A stretch of 64,000 nt of DNA from assembly GCF_022531965.1 (NCBI RefSeq), contig NZ_CP092831.1, positions 1,702,001 through 1,766,000 of the forward strand. The letters run 5' to 3'. The position numbers and the translations under genes were made by a program. This DNA is from Paenibacillus peoriae. Lineage in GTDB: Bacteria > Bacillota > Bacilli > Paenibacillales > Paenibacillaceae. The notes under the pieces are model-generated. The model worked only from the letters and a program-made list of their open reading frames with translations, had not been told where the DNA came from and searched no databases. Below, one piece after another: positions 37,480 through 47,051 of the stretch. How positions within the stretch are numbered: position 1 is the first letter of the stretch; every line of letters begins with the position of its first letter.

Positions 37480-37803
37480 GACGAATAATAAACCAGTACA
37501 GTATGGTGAAACTATGGATTGATCTGGATGGTGCCACACAGTTGTGAGGTTCCGATAAACGTGTTTTAGAGGGAATTCGGCAAGCACAGGGGGGTTCAGG
37601 TGCCTGTCGAATTCTTTTTTTAGTATCATTAGGCAGCGGAGAGTGCCTGCAATATTGCTTCTTCGCAGGAACATACAGAGGAATTGGCTTCGTTCACGAA
37701 GCTGATAAAACATGGTGAAGGAATTGGAAATGCTACAGCACTCCTCGGAAATGTTAAAGGTGTAAGATGTGGCTTGAAGACTATCCTTACGTTGGAAGCT
37801 TTA
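37480..37803. other. Intergenic region after prkA
   Basis: No gene seen apart from the prkA terminator at 37572-37621; the rest has no recognisable feature. Confidence 0.5.
37572..37621 (+). terminator. Terminator after prkA
   Basis: GAATTCGGCAAGCAC pairs with GTGCCTGTCGAATTC with one mismatch and a bulge, followed by seven T. Confidence 0.85.
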
Positions 37804-38682
37804 CTATTGCAATGATTCAGTCATAGACTTTTTCCATTCCATATGAGCCGCAAGTACTCTTTTCCATAACTCGTCCCGTTCCTGGCGACTGTAGTTAACG
37901 AGCGGCTCGCCAAATACATCTGCCAACACTTCCAGCCACTGCGATTTCTGATCCAGCTCTATTTTTTCCAAACCGTTTAGCCCGCGCTTTTTCCAAATAC
38001 ATCCTCTGAGTTCATTCGCCTCTAATGCTTGCCTTTGCCGAATCAGAAATAGGTTAAACCATGGAGATTCCGCTGAGCGGCTATAGAAATGATGTTTCGG
38101 CATGAATTCTTCCAAATCCTGAACAACCGCAGGAGCAAAATCAACGCCAACAAATGAAGCAAGCGAGTCATGCTCTAACCGCCAACCTTTTGTAACAACT
38201 CCGGATTCCATGACTTTATAATGAAGAGGAGCCTGTTCATAAGTTCCCATACGGAGTGGAAGAGGCTCATATGGCATATCGCCCAGCCCGACATCAACAA
38301 TCCATACTTCATCTTCATGTTGCTCATTTAGCAAGTTCACTGTTAGTCCAAGATGAAATGAATTAATGCGTGGTTCAGCTCCCAGAGGTTGTACCCCGGC
38401 ACGATGCAGAGAAACTTTGTACCCTAGTGAATATAGTAGTGCACTAAAGGCACCATTCAGATGAAAACAATAACCACTTCTCCCATGTAGAATGAGTTGA
38501 ATGGATTCTTGAAAACCAATGGCTGCCGGCTTCCTTGCATAAATGTCCAATGTTTGCCATGAAAGATGTTTTACATGAGCCTTATGCAGCTCAACTAAAT
38601 AGGGAAGGGTAGGAGGTTGAATTTCGGGAATTCCGATTCTGTTTAAATAAGCTTTTATTTCTTCTTTTGTCATGGTGTACAT
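37804..38682 (-). CDS. nat: Arylamine N-acetyltransferase
   Basis: Protein of 292 residues with the cysteine-protease-like triad of this family: Cys72 in GRSGYCFHLN, His110 in INSFHLGL and Asp130 in IVDVGLGD. It transfers acetyl groups from acetyl-CoA to arylamines or hydrazines; related enzymes also release amide-closed polyketides. Length is slightly above the usual 255-280 residues. The start codon follows AGAGGTGA. It appears to be a single gene. Confidence 0.92.
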   Translation of the reverse strand: MYTMTKEEIKAYLNRIGIPEIQPPTLPYLVELHKAHVKHLSWQTLDIYARKPAAIGFQESIQLILHGRSGYCFHLNGAFSALLYSLGYKVSLHRAGVQPLGAEPRINSFHLGLTVNLLNEQHEDEVWIVDVGLGDMPYEPLPLRMGTYEQAPLHYKVMESGVVTKGWRLEHDSLASFVGVDFAPAVVQDLEEFMPKHHFYSRSAESPWFNLFLIRQRQALEANELRGCIWKKRGLNGLEKIELDQKSQWLEVLADVFGEPLVNYSRQERDELWKRVLAAHMEWKKSMTESLQ

Positions 38683-38872
38683 GTACAGTCACCTCTATTG
38701 TTGTTAGTTTCCCAGATTCTCTTCTCGAAACCATTGAGCATTGAGTCTTAGCATCATTGTAGAAGGGGGAAGTGCTGTTTACAATGCTATAAATTTTTGA
38801 TTGTACCGGTACAGTTAGCAAGTCGATTGGCTTTAGCGGCATGCGCTTTTCCTGTAGTTGGTTGTCAGAACA

Positions 38873-38912
38873 CAAAAAAACAGACCGTTTCATCGGGGGT
38901 CTGTTTTTTTGT
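38873..38912. terminator. Bidirectional-type terminator after CotS-like genes
   Basis: AAAAACAGACC pairs with GGTCTGTTTTT. It terminates the minus-strand CotS-like transcript; A and T runs allow both directions. Confidence 0.85.
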
Positions 38913-38931
38913 TTAGTTCCAAGCTGACAGA

Positions 38932-39828
38932 TTATAGTAGTGATCTAAGTTCACGTCGGTATTTGTTCAAATGCACGAACGACGGAATGACTCGCTTGGC
39001 AGAACGGAAGCCCCCTATTCTGATATTGCGGACCACATGATAGGGAGAGATCAATAGTGCGTGAAGCAGATGCAAATCATGGGTGCTTAATGGACGATAT
39101 CGTTGGTAGTAATCTATCGCACGCAGCATCTTTGTCCCATTCCAAAGACAATTCCGATGAAGAAGATGGGAGAGATCTTTCATCCTTACATGTAGGGAGC
39201 AATTTTCAAAGTCGATCATATGGATTTTGAGCTGTTTGTCTTTAATCAGATTGGGATAATTATAGTCGCCGTGTATAAGTGCTGCGGCTTTTTGCTCCTG
39301 AGCAATTGCTTCTCTAACTTTGGGCTGCTGTAGGCGATGGGACACTTCTTCACAAAGAGCTACGAGATGTGCTGTGCCTCTGTATGGGATGAGGCGTTTT
39401 TTGTATCCAGCTATTTCATCGCTCAAGCCTTCATAACGGATTCTGGAGGGCGGAGCTTCAGTGACAGGAAAACCCACGGCACTGGAATGGAATTTGGCTA
39501 AAGTAGCAATTCCTTTTTTGAAGTCTATTCTTTTTGTGAATTCTGGTCTGAGTCCATGAACCCAATTGGTTAATGTATACGAAACGCCTTCATAGGTCAT
39601 GTAAGCCGTTTGTTGTACTGTTGGATAGACCTTTTGGCTACGTGTAAACCCGCGCTCATCCAAATAGGACAAGACACGTGTAATAAAACGGATCTCTTCT
39701 TCCGGGAATTTATATGGTTTTAAGCAATAAGTCGTATTAGCGGTCTCAATCTTGTGAATGTCCTTCATTTGACGGCTACGCTGAATTTTGATTCCGTACA
39801 TCTGCTCAACGTTCGATAAAATCGACAT
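38932..39828 (-). CDS. CotS-family spore coat kinase-like protein (second of pair)
   Basis: Protein of 298 residues with the aminoglycoside-phosphotransferase-like kinase fold of spore coat protein CotS: a lysine in TYCLKPYKF, the catalytic loop LIHGDYNYPNLI and the metal site MIDFENCS. Residue Asp in HGD is intact, so it may be an active kinase. A GTG at 39840 is in frame, but GAGGAG before ATG 39828 fits better. It follows the first CotS-like gene by 18 bp. Distant relative of that gene, not a recent copy. Confidence 0.82.
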   Translation of the reverse strand: MSILSNVEQMYGIKIQRSRQMKDIHKIETANTTYCLKPYKFPEEEIRFITRVLSYLDERGFTRSQKVYPTVQQTAYMTYEGVSYTLTNWVHGLRPEFTKRIDFKKGIATLAKFHSSAVGFPVTEAPPSRIRYEGLSDEIAGYKKRLIPYRGTAHLVALCEEVSHRLQQPKVREAIAQEQKAAALIHGDYNYPNLIKDKQLKIHMIDFENCSLHVRMKDLSHLLHRNCLWNGTKMLRAIDYYQRYRPLSTHDLHLLHALLISPYHVVRNIRIGGFRSAKRVIPSFVHLNKYRRELRSLL

Positions 39829-39846
39829 TTTGCTCCTCACTTTCTT

Positions 39847-40857
39847 TTATACATGAGCCCACTCCTGCAAAATATGGATGATTTGTAATCGAAGAGGCCA
39901 CGACTGATCCCAATTGTCCAGGATTTCGCGATCTCTTGAACGATTCGGGTGTCGGGAAGCATGCCAGGCTTCTCGTGGTAGTTTATATAAAGCTGTAACA
40001 ATCTTCCGTTCAGTACGGCTTAGCGGTTTGCGTTTTTGGTATCCTTTCAGCAAGGATTGCACAAATTCAGGGTTGAATTGAGTCGTATTCATAAGGGCCT
40101 TTGCCAAATCAGCATAGACTGAGCCGATCTTAACCCGATCCCAATCAATGATTTTGAGATGACCGTCATCCGAAATAATGACATTCGGGGTAGTGATATC
40201 ACTGTGTATCAAGGAGGGATGCCGATGTTCCATCCGAAGCAGCCTTATAATGGATGCATCCTGCAAATCCTTCCATGCTCGTCTGGATAAACGTTTGCAG
40301 TCTTCACCGTGAGCATTGTACCAGTTGCGGTACGTTTTATCATGGCGACTGGTTTTTGTCATTTTTCTTTGAAAAAGACGATCCTGGTTTTTCCATATCT
40401 TCAATTGTTGAATGGTCGGAGGGGACTTTCCTTTATCCATCCGATGCAAGCCGGTGGAGGTGGCGTGAAGTGTGGCAAGTGCTCGCCCCAGTTTTTCGAA
40501 ATCTTCAGCGGTCTCCAGTCCCCGTCCTTTTATCCACTGACTTACATAAAATGGCGTTCCTTGATATAGAGTCCATAACTTGCCGGAATGAGTGGGGAGC
40601 CATGCGGGCATGTAGGTATACTTTCTCTTTTTCAAAAGCCTGATATGGCTCGCAGCTCGTTCCATCTGTTGAATCGTATTTGAGCGGACCATCTTTGTAC
40701 GACTAAAGGGCTTTAATGCATAAGTTCCTTTTTTCGTTTTTACCTGGATGACTGCATTTTTTCGGTACAATGATGAGACTAAGCTTGATTTTAACGGGAT
40801 CAGGCCGAAACGACGGGTGATTTTGCGAATCTGTGCTTTTGTATAGGATTTCGCCAT
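39847..40857 (-). CDS. CotS-family spore coat kinase-like protein (first of pair)
   Basis: Protein of 336 residues with the same kinase fold as the downstream partner: YALKPFSR, catalytic loop SLIHSDITTPNVII (Asp retained, HSD instead of HGD) and IIDWDRVK. It is strongly basic, as many coat proteins are. The pair is expected to be mother-cell expressed during sporulation; I did not find a convincing sigma-E or sigma-K promoter. Confidence 0.82.
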   Translation of the reverse strand: MAKSYTKAQIRKITRRFGLIPLKSSLVSSLYRKNAVIQVKTKKGTYALKPFSRTKMVRSNTIQQMERAASHIRLLKKRKYTYMPAWLPTHSGKLWTLYQGTPFYVSQWIKGRGLETAEDFEKLGRALATLHATSTGLHRMDKGKSPPTIQQLKIWKNQDRLFQRKMTKTSRHDKTYRNWYNAHGEDCKRLSRRAWKDLQDASIIRLLRMEHRHPSLIHSDITTPNVIISDDGHLKIIDWDRVKIGSVYADLAKALMNTTQFNPEFVQSLLKGYQKRKPLSRTERKIVTALYKLPREAWHASRHPNRSRDREILDNWDQSWPLRLQIIHILQEWAHV

Positions 40858-40987
40858 AAGAACCTCACTTGACTTTGGATTGAAGAAAAGGGTAATCCTC
40901 TGTTAGTTATCAGTCTATTCATGAAGAAATAATAGGTGCAGTTTTATGGAGCCATCTTCGTTTTTTTCCTGTGTCACATGGGTCAAA

Positions 40988-41023
40988 AAAAACGGAGCAG
41001 CGAAAGTTCGCTGCTCCGTTTTA
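40988..41023. terminator. Terminator downstream of PepSY operon
   Basis: AAAACGGAGCAGCGAA pairs perfectly with TTCGCTGCTCCGTTTT. An A run precedes it, giving a T run on the minus strand. Confidence 0.92.
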
Positions 41024-41064
41024 ATTAGCCCTACATTTAGTTATCCTAATTATGACCTAGGTGA

Positions 41065-41616
41065 TTAATATTCGTGGTCATCATCATCTTCGTCTGTATC
41101 CACGATTGCGCCAGATGATGCATGGATTTCAAGCTCAACGGTTCCTTCGTTGGTGAGTACCTTTACCTCGTAGATGAACTGTCCATCTTCCTTATCCAAT
41201 TTAGAAGACAAAAGGGTACTCCCGGACACGTGTTTAAGCGCAATTTGCCCAGCCTGCTTTTCAGTCAGGGTGATGTGATTTGGCTTGTTAAGGATGGACT
41301 CGTCATTCGAGTCATGATCAAGCTCAGAATGGGAACGGATGGTTTGCCCAGTATAAGCATCAACATCTATATCCCAATCTTTATCTCCTTGTTGGAGATC
41401 CACCTCATAGTAGACCTTTCCGTTTTTGCGCTCCAGTTCGACATCTTCAACTTGTGCATTATTCCCCACAGCTTTCTTGGCAATGTTGGCAGCGGCGGTC
41501 GCTCCAATAAGACCCGTAGGTTTAGCGGCCCATACGGCACTCGCTGAGACACCCGTAACCGTAACTCCAAGCAGAACCGTGGCTGCCATAATTCCTAATG
41601 TATAATTTTTTTTCAT
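41065..41616 (-). CDS. Exported protein with two PepSY domains
   Basis: Protein of 183 residues with a signal peptide (about residues 1-28, ending AVWA) and two PepSY repeats (about 35-100 and 108-180, each with a KVYYEVDL- or FIYEVKVL-type strand and a G-x-I turn). The C-terminus is very acidic (DTDEDDDDHEY). The frame extends upstream, but AAGGAGG before ATG 41616 sets the start. Last gene of an operon ordered like Bacillus ykoG-ykoH-ykoI/J. Confidence 0.82.
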   Translation of the reverse strand: MKKNYTLGIMAATVLLGVTVTGVSASAVWAAKPTGLIGATAAANIAKKAVGNNAQVEDVELERKNGKVYYEVDLQQGDKDWDIDVDAYTGQTIRSHSELDHDSNDESILNKPNHITLTEKQAGQIALKHVSGSTLLSSKLDKEDGQFIYEVKVLTNEGTVELEIHASSGAIVDTDEDDDDHEY

Positions 41617-41734
41617 TACATCATTCCTCCTTGTGCTATAAGCATGAATACAGCTTATCTCTTGAACATGAGAGGAACATAATAGAATCATGAGAAAACC
41701 ATGAGAAACATGAGCTAAGATGATCGTCAAATCG

Positions 41735-42328
41735 TCATGATTCGTCGTGCTCCTGTTTTTCTTTTTCCCAAGTTATAGAGTCAATAGAGCCCGATACTGC
41801 ATTGACCTGTACTACTGCTTCACGCCCATCTTTTACCTCAACCTCAACCAGATAGTAGAGGCCTTTGTCGTTGCGATGAAGCTCAATATCATCGGATGTT
41901 CCGTTAACTGCTTGGGCAGCAAGCTTGGCTGCTTCTTTCTCCGTAATGACGAGAGAAGCTGGGTCAGGTTTATTAGTTGGATTCGATGTGTCTCTGGTTG
42001 GTGAGGTACCGGGCTTGTGGTCCTGGGGCTCCTGCTTCGCATCTGTATAAGCCTGTGCCCGCTTAATGGATTCGATGACACTGTTATAGGCATTGGCCTT
42101 TATGTCGTACTTGCCTTTAGGGTGTTCCAGCCTGATCAGATAAAAATCACCCAAGCGTTGGGATTCCAGCACCTCGCCGGGATACTGATGCAAAATGGAT
42201 TGGATGACGGCCTTTTCTTCCAATGGAGAAGCAGCTAACGACCGTGCCCAAGGCCACTGTAAAAGACAAATTGTAATCAATACAGACGCCAGCGTACCCC
42301 CAATCATCCACACATAGATGGCTTTCAT
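41735..42328 (-). CDS. Membrane-anchored PepSY-domain protein
   Basis: Protein of 197 residues with one N-terminal membrane segment (about 5-25), a first degenerate PepSY-like part (36-92), a Pro/Thr/Asp linker and a clear C-terminal PepSY domain (LVITEKEAAKLAAQAVNG ... YLVEVEVKDG). PepSY domains are thought to bind proteases or sensors outside the cell. Placement between the histidine kinase and another PepSY gene suggests a sensory or feedback role. Confidence 0.8.
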   Translation of the reverse strand: MKAIYVWMIGGTLASVLITICLLQWPWARSLAASPLEEKAVIQSILHQYPGEVLESQRLGDFYLIRLEHPKGKYDIKANAYNSVIESIKRAQAYTDAKQEPQDHKPGTSPTRDTSNPTNKPDPASLVITEKEAAKLAAQAVNGTSDDIELHRNDKGLYYLVEVEVKDGREAVVQVNAVSGSIDSITWEKEKQEHDES

Positions 42329-42350
42329 CGTTATTCCCTCCTTTGGCTTA

Positions 42351-43712
42351 TTATTTTGGAACGATAGGGAGGATAATCGTCGCAGTTGTTCCGCTTCCCT
42401 CTACACTTTCTAGCCCAATTTCAGCATGTATAGCTTGTGCAATTCCTGTAGCCAATGATAGACCCAGCCCAGCCCCACCATCCTCGCGGCTTCTGGCTTC
42501 ATCCACACGATAGAAGCGGTCGAATACTTTAGATAACTTTTCTTCCGGGATTCCAATTCCTTGATCTGTGATTCTTATGCAGGGTTGAGCTGTACCGCCC
42601 ACCGTATCAATCATCAGGTGTATCGGCTCGTCGCTGTATTTGCGTGCATTATCCAAAAAGATAAAGAGGAGCTGCTTCAGCTTATTTTCATCGGTATAGC
42701 CAATGCAGTCTGCCTGTACATCCAGTTGAATTGGTCGGGCGAACGCATTTTCAAAGGTAGTCTTTAATTCTGTCGCTATCCTAGTCAGGCGTACAGGCTT
42801 CAGCACGACATTCCACTGTTCTTCGTTTCTGGCCAACAGAAGAAGCTGCTCTGCCATGTCCTTCATTCGGATCGCCTCGGAATGGATCGCTTCAACGGAT
42901 TCGGCAAAAATCTTGGGATGCTGCAACCCCCGCCGTTTGAGCAGGCTGGCATAACTTTCAATAATGGTGAGCGGTGTCTTCAATTCATGGGACGCATTAG
43001 ATACAAATTGTTCTTGCCTGACGAAATTCCGCTCCAGCAGTTCAATCATGTCATTAAATGTTTCCCCCATTTCGACCAGTTCGTCGCGTGATGACGAATT
43101 GAGCGGAAGACGTTTAAATTTCCCGCTGCGCTGAATTTCTTTCATCGTACTAATCATAGATGTAATTGGACGTGTAATCAGTCTGCCGAGCAGTCTTCCC
43201 GATACCACGACAGGAATGAGCGCAATGCCAGTGACAGCAACAAGTACGATTCTGAGTACCTGGAGCGTCTGCATCGTCGGTTGCAGACTTTCGATCACCT
43301 GGAGATTGACAACCTCGCCATTGGTCCAAATCATGGGGAGCGATACAAGAATGTAACGGTTGCTTTCATAGGTAATCATGCGAACCTGCCGTGTTTCATC
43401 AAAAACGCCCTTCATCAAGCTAAGAGATTGCTCGGAAGAAGAGGTGATAGGGGGAAGAAAGTCGCCTTCTGGTTTCATCAGCCGAAGCATGCCATCCAGC
43501 GGCACATAGGCCCGGAGAAGATCCTCAGCGGCTACGGATACCGGAGCGCGTTGAATGCCGCGAATCATGTTCTCTGCTGTGGCCTCTACCTGATCTTTTC
43601 GACTGTCTATCGAAAGTTGGCTGAATAGGAAATAGACTGAGAAATTAATGGCCACAAGTAAAATCCCGAATAATAACGAGGTATACGTATGGATTTTGTT
43701 TTGTAGCTTCAT
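42351..43712 (-). CDS. HAMP sensor histidine kinase (YkoH-like)
   Basis: Protein of 453 residues with two membrane segments (about 9-30 and 151-172), an extracellular domain between them, HAMP, H-box SNASHELKTPLTIIESYASLL, and ATPase motifs including DNARKYS, DQGIGIP, DRFYRVDEARS and GAGLGLSLA. Its ATG overlaps the stop of the upstream regulator. Context (two PepSY genes downstream) matches the Bacillus YkoGH system. Confidence 0.9.
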   Translation of the reverse strand: MKLQNKIHTYTSLLFGILLVAINFSVYFLFSQLSIDSRKDQVEATAENMIRGIQRAPVSVAAEDLLRAYVPLDGMLRLMKPEGDFLPPITSSSEQSLSLMKGVFDETRQVRMITYESNRYILVSLPMIWTNGEVVNLQVIESLQPTMQTLQVLRIVLVAVTGIALIPVVVSGRLLGRLITRPITSMISTMKEIQRSGKFKRLPLNSSSRDELVEMGETFNDMIELLERNFVRQEQFVSNASHELKTPLTIIESYASLLKRRGLQHPKIFAESVEAIHSEAIRMKDMAEQLLLLARNEEQWNVVLKPVRLTRIATELKTTFENAFARPIQLDVQADCIGYTDENKLKQLLFIFLDNARKYSDEPIHLMIDTVGGTAQPCIRITDQGIGIPEEKLSKVFDRFYRVDEARSREDGGAGLGLSLATGIAQAIHAEIGLESVEGSGTTATIILPIVPK

Positions 43713-44410
43713 AAGGATTCCTTCAGAACATAACCAATTCCGCGTACAGTATGGATCAGCTCAGGGAGCTGGCGCGTAGGGTCGATTTTATTGCGCACGT
43801 AGCGAATATACACATCGACCACATTGGTATCGCCCATATAATCTATGCCCCATACGTTCTCCAGTAATTGTTCACGGCTAAGTACCTGCCGCTGATGTCG
43901 GAGTAAATGAACGAGCAAGTCAAACTCTCGCGGTGTAAGCTCAATGTTGTGCTCTCCCCGAAGAACTTCACGAGTACCTTCATGGAGACGTAAATCCCCA
44001 GCACTAAGCCATTTATCTACCACATGTGGAGCCATGTCTTTCGTTGCACCTACTCTGAGTGCGGCCCGTACACGTGCAAGCAGCTCTTCGATCACAAACG
44101 GTTTGGTAACATAATCATTGGCTCCCAAATCGAGTCCCTCGACCTTATCTGCAATGGAACTTTTAGCCGTCAGCAAAATGACAGGAACGTTCGCATTATG
44201 CTTACGAATCCTCCGAAGTAGCTCGATGCCATTGAGACCGGGAATCATAATATCCAGTAACACTAGATCCCAATTGCCTTTGCAATACGTCTCCAGCCCA
44301 TCAATTCCATTTTTTTCTTTACATACTTGATAGCCTTCAAATTGAAGTTCGATCTCTAGAAGCCGGGCAATCTTTTCTTCGTCTTCTACGATCAAAATAG
44401 ATTGTTTCAT
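43709..44410 (-). CDS. OmpR-family response regulator (YkoG-like)
   Basis: Protein of 233 residues: receiver with VEDEE, phospho-acceptor in LVLLDIMIPG, LTAKSS and KPF motifs, then a winged-helix domain ending TVRGIGYVLKE. An ATG at 44416 lies only two bases after the AGGAGGG site, so ATG 44410 is the better start. First gene of the minus-strand operon and divergent from another two-component system. Confidence 0.9.
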   Translation of the reverse strand: MKQSILIVEDEEKIARLLEIELQFEGYQVCKEKNGIDGLETYCKGNWDLVLLDIMIPGLNGIELLRRIRKHNANVPVILLTAKSSIADKVEGLDLGANDYVTKPFVIEELLARVRAALRVGATKDMAPHVVDKWLSAGDLRLHEGTREVLRGEHNIELTPREFDLLVHLLRHQRQVLSREQLLENVWGIDYMGDTNVVDVYIRYVRNKIDPTRQLPELIHTVRGIGYVLKESL

Positions 44411-44530
44411 GATCATGCCCTCCTGTAGGCGAATAGCCGATACGGAAGTATTTTAGCATATACGGACAGGTAAGACACTTCAAAGCACAGGGCAGTGAGG
44501 GAAGAGATGTTTATACTGCGTCATATTTCC

Positions 44531-44560
44531 TTGACATTAAAAAGGGACAAAGTGTAACGA
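44531..44560 (+). promoter_or_regulatory. Candidate promoter for RR-HK-lipoprotein operon
   Basis: Consensus TTGACA followed 18 bp later by TAACGA, about 100 bp before the regulator start. The -10 is weak. Confidence 0.45.
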
Positions 44561-44662
44561 TAGCGCTATGGAAAGTTGCAGTAACATAAGTTCAGGCCGC
44601 GGGCTTGCCCTTTGTCGCCAGGAGCGTAAAATAAAATGAAGCGAAAGCAGGGAGGGCAGGAC

Positions 44663-45349
44663 ATGGATAAAAAAATACTGATAGCGGACGATGAGGCAAG
44701 CATTCGAAATGCGCTGGCTTATGCGTTAAAGCGAGAGGGTTTTTTGGTGGAAACCGCCGTTGACGGGGAGGACGCCTTGGAAAAAATACGTTTGTTCCAT
44801 CCGGATGTGCTCATATTGGATGTGATGATGCCCAAACTGGGTGGATATGAGGTGTGCCGCCGTTTGGAAAGTCGGAAGGGCATCGGTATTTTACTGCTGA
44901 CGGCCAAAAACGATATCGTTGATAAGGTACTCGGACTGGAGCTGGGTGCGGACGATTTTATGAGCAAACCGTTTGATCTGAGGGAGCTGCTCGCTCGTAT
45001 TAAAGCATTGGTACGGAGACTGGAGCGAGAAGGAGCACCTGCCCCGGAAGGAACAGAAATGGTACTCGGCCCATTACGGGTACGTCCGTCCAGCCGAACA
45101 GCTGAACTTGGAGCCATAGCGCTGGATCTGACCCCCAAGGAGTTTGATGTGCTGGCGCTGTTGGTATCTCATGCCGGAAGGGTGTATACACGGGACGAGC
45201 TGCTGGAGCAGGTATGGAGCTTCGATTATGTGGGAGGAACGCGGACGGTGGATATTCATATCCAGCGTTTGCGCAAGAAGCTTGAGCCGCATCAGGCGAT
45301 ATTGCAGACCGTGTATGGTATCGGCTATAAGGCAGAGAAAATGACGTGA
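44663..45349 (+). CDS. OmpR-family response regulator
   Basis: Protein of 228 residues with receiver (IADDE, VLILDVMMPKLGG, LTAKND, KPF) and winged-helix output domain ending TVYGIGYKAE. GGAGGG precedes ATG 44663. It overlaps the kinase gene by 4 bp (GTGA). The third gene of the unit encodes a surface lipoprotein, so the trio looks like one signalling operon. Confidence 0.9.
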   Translation: MDKKILIADDEASIRNALAYALKREGFLVETAVDGEDALEKIRLFHPDVLILDVMMPKLGGYEVCRRLESRKGIGILLLTAKNDIVDKVLGLELGADDFMSKPFDLRELLARIKALVRRLEREGAPAPEGTEMVLGPLRVRPSSRTAELGAIALDLTPKEFDVLALLVSHAGRVYTRDELLEQVWSFDYVGGTRTVDIHIQRLRKKLEPHQAILQTVYGIGYKAEKMT

Positions 45350-46929
45350 ACGAACATCATTCACTCCATCAGCAAGGAAACTTGCGGTCCACCGACCAGC
45401 AGAAGCGCAAATGCAAACCTACAGGCTTGAGCCTGCGTTGGAAATTTCCGCTGGTACTGGCGGCTTTGCTGCTGTTTACTGTCGGTGTGCTGAGCTGGCT
45501 CGTGCTTACTGGTATTCGCGCTAACCAGACAGATCAAATGGAACGCAGCTTAAAGCGTCAGGCCGAAATTGTAGAAATGCGTGTAAAACAGTCTTACCTG
45601 TTGGGAGTGCGCCAATCACCGGAAGACTTTATGAAGAAGCAGGCACCTGGGCTCGCAGTGGAACTGGGCGTATCCAGTAATATGCGCGTTATTTTATATG
45701 ATGGTCAGGGGCATGAGGTTGGCAATTCTCTACCGCTGGCTTTTAGAACAGATGTCAGCCAGGCGCTCTCCTATGCGATCCAAGGCAAAATTGCATACAT
45801 TACGGAAGGAAGCGCAATCACTTATTTGGCTCCGCTTCAAGGTCCGGACGGCTTACTGGGAGTGGTACAGCTTCACAGCTCAATAGAAGCGCAGCAGCAG
45901 TTCTACCGGGCCATTGCCCACTTGTTTCTATGGACGGGGGGTGCGGTGCTGGTATTGAGCTTTATCTTAGGTTTAGGCTATGTCAGCCGCCAGACGAGGG
46001 ACATCGGAAGACTGACTCGCGCTTCTGAACAGATATCGGCAGGGCATTATCCGGAAGCCAGACTGCTGCGGCGGCAGGATGAGCTGGGAAGACTGGATGA
46101 AGGAATGCTCCAGATGAGCCATGTGATCCGGGAGAGCATTACCGCGCTGGAAAACGAAAAGCTTCGGCTGGAAGAAGCGGTTCAGCGTTTGAGAGAGCTA
46201 GAGCAGCAGCAAAAATCCTTTATTGGAAATATCAGTCATGAACTAAAGACCCCGTTAACCTCTATTCAAGCTTATGCTGATTTACTGGATATGTATGGGG
46301 ATGATCCTGAACTGGTGCGTGAAGCGAGAGAAAGCATCAGTAAGGAAACAAAACGGTTATACGAGCTTGTCGAGGACTCGCTGCGGCTATCTGTGCTGGA
46401 TAAATATGATTTTGAATTGCATACGGAGGTTGTGGAACTGCATTCGTTACTGGAAGATGCGGGGAGCCGTATTCGAGGAAAAGCGGCAGCGCGTAGACTG
46501 GATTTTTCGATAGATACCGTTCCAGCCCAGGTGTGGGGAGACCCTAAGCATCTGATGCATATTGTACTAAATTTGCTGGATAATGCAGTAAAGTATAATC
46601 AAGACGGTGGATGGATTACGTTGTCGAATCGGGTAGAACAGGACACTGTGATTGTGTATGTACGCAATTCCGGTCCGTGGATTCCTAGGGAGAAATGGGA
46701 CATGATTTTTGAGCCGTTTGCTACTTTAAGTCGTGATCGATCTCGTCAGGACAGCGGTACGGGACTCGGTCTTCCTCTGGCGCGCAGACTGGCGGAGCGC
46801 ATGGGGGGAGAGTTGCAGCTTACAGCTTCAGATTATAGTAGCTTGGAAAATGGAAACGGGCATACGAATGTAAGTGGAAATGAATTTTCGCTTAGACTCC
46901 CTCTCTTGGTTCACGATAGCTCCCTGTAA
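45346..46929 (+). CDS. Sensor histidine kinase with HAMP and coiled-coil linker
   Basis: Protein of 527 residues from a GTG start. Membrane segments at about 32-58 and 188-212 flank an extracellular sensor of about 130 residues. HAMP, a coiled coil (ENEKLRLEEAVQRLRELEQQQ), the H-box NISHELKTPLTSIQAYADLLD and ATPase motifs DNAVKYN and GTGLGLPLARRL follow. The polar N-terminal 30 residues are longer than usual. Confidence 0.88.
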   Translation: MNEHHSLHQQGNLRSTDQQKRKCKPTGLSLRWKFPLVLAALLLFTVGVLSWLVLTGIRANQTDQMERSLKRQAEIVEMRVKQSYLLGVRQSPEDFMKKQAPGLAVELGVSSNMRVILYDGQGHEVGNSLPLAFRTDVSQALSYAIQGKIAYITEGSAITYLAPLQGPDGLLGVVQLHSSIEAQQQFYRAIAHLFLWTGGAVLVLSFILGLGYVSRQTRDIGRLTRASEQISAGHYPEARLLRRQDELGRLDEGMLQMSHVIRESITALENEKLRLEEAVQRLRELEQQQKSFIGNISHELKTPLTSIQAYADLLDMYGDDPELVREARESISKETKRLYELVEDSLRLSVLDKYDFELHTEVVELHSLLEDAGSRIRGKAAARRLDFSIDTVPAQVWGDPKHLMHIVLNLLDNAVKYNQDGGWITLSNRVEQDTVIVYVRNSGPWIPREKWDMIFEPFATLSRDRSRQDSGTGLGLPLARRLAERMGGELQLTASDYSSLENGNGHTNVSGNEFSLRLPLLVHDSSL

Positions 46930-47051
46930 ACGGCCGATTGTTAGCACAGGGCTAGAATGGTGTCTTGTTTACAACTTGGAAACAATTCGATGTATTCATG
47001 AGATGTTCGGGCATTAAACTGGGGGTATCGTTAACAAGGAGGCCGTTGTAC

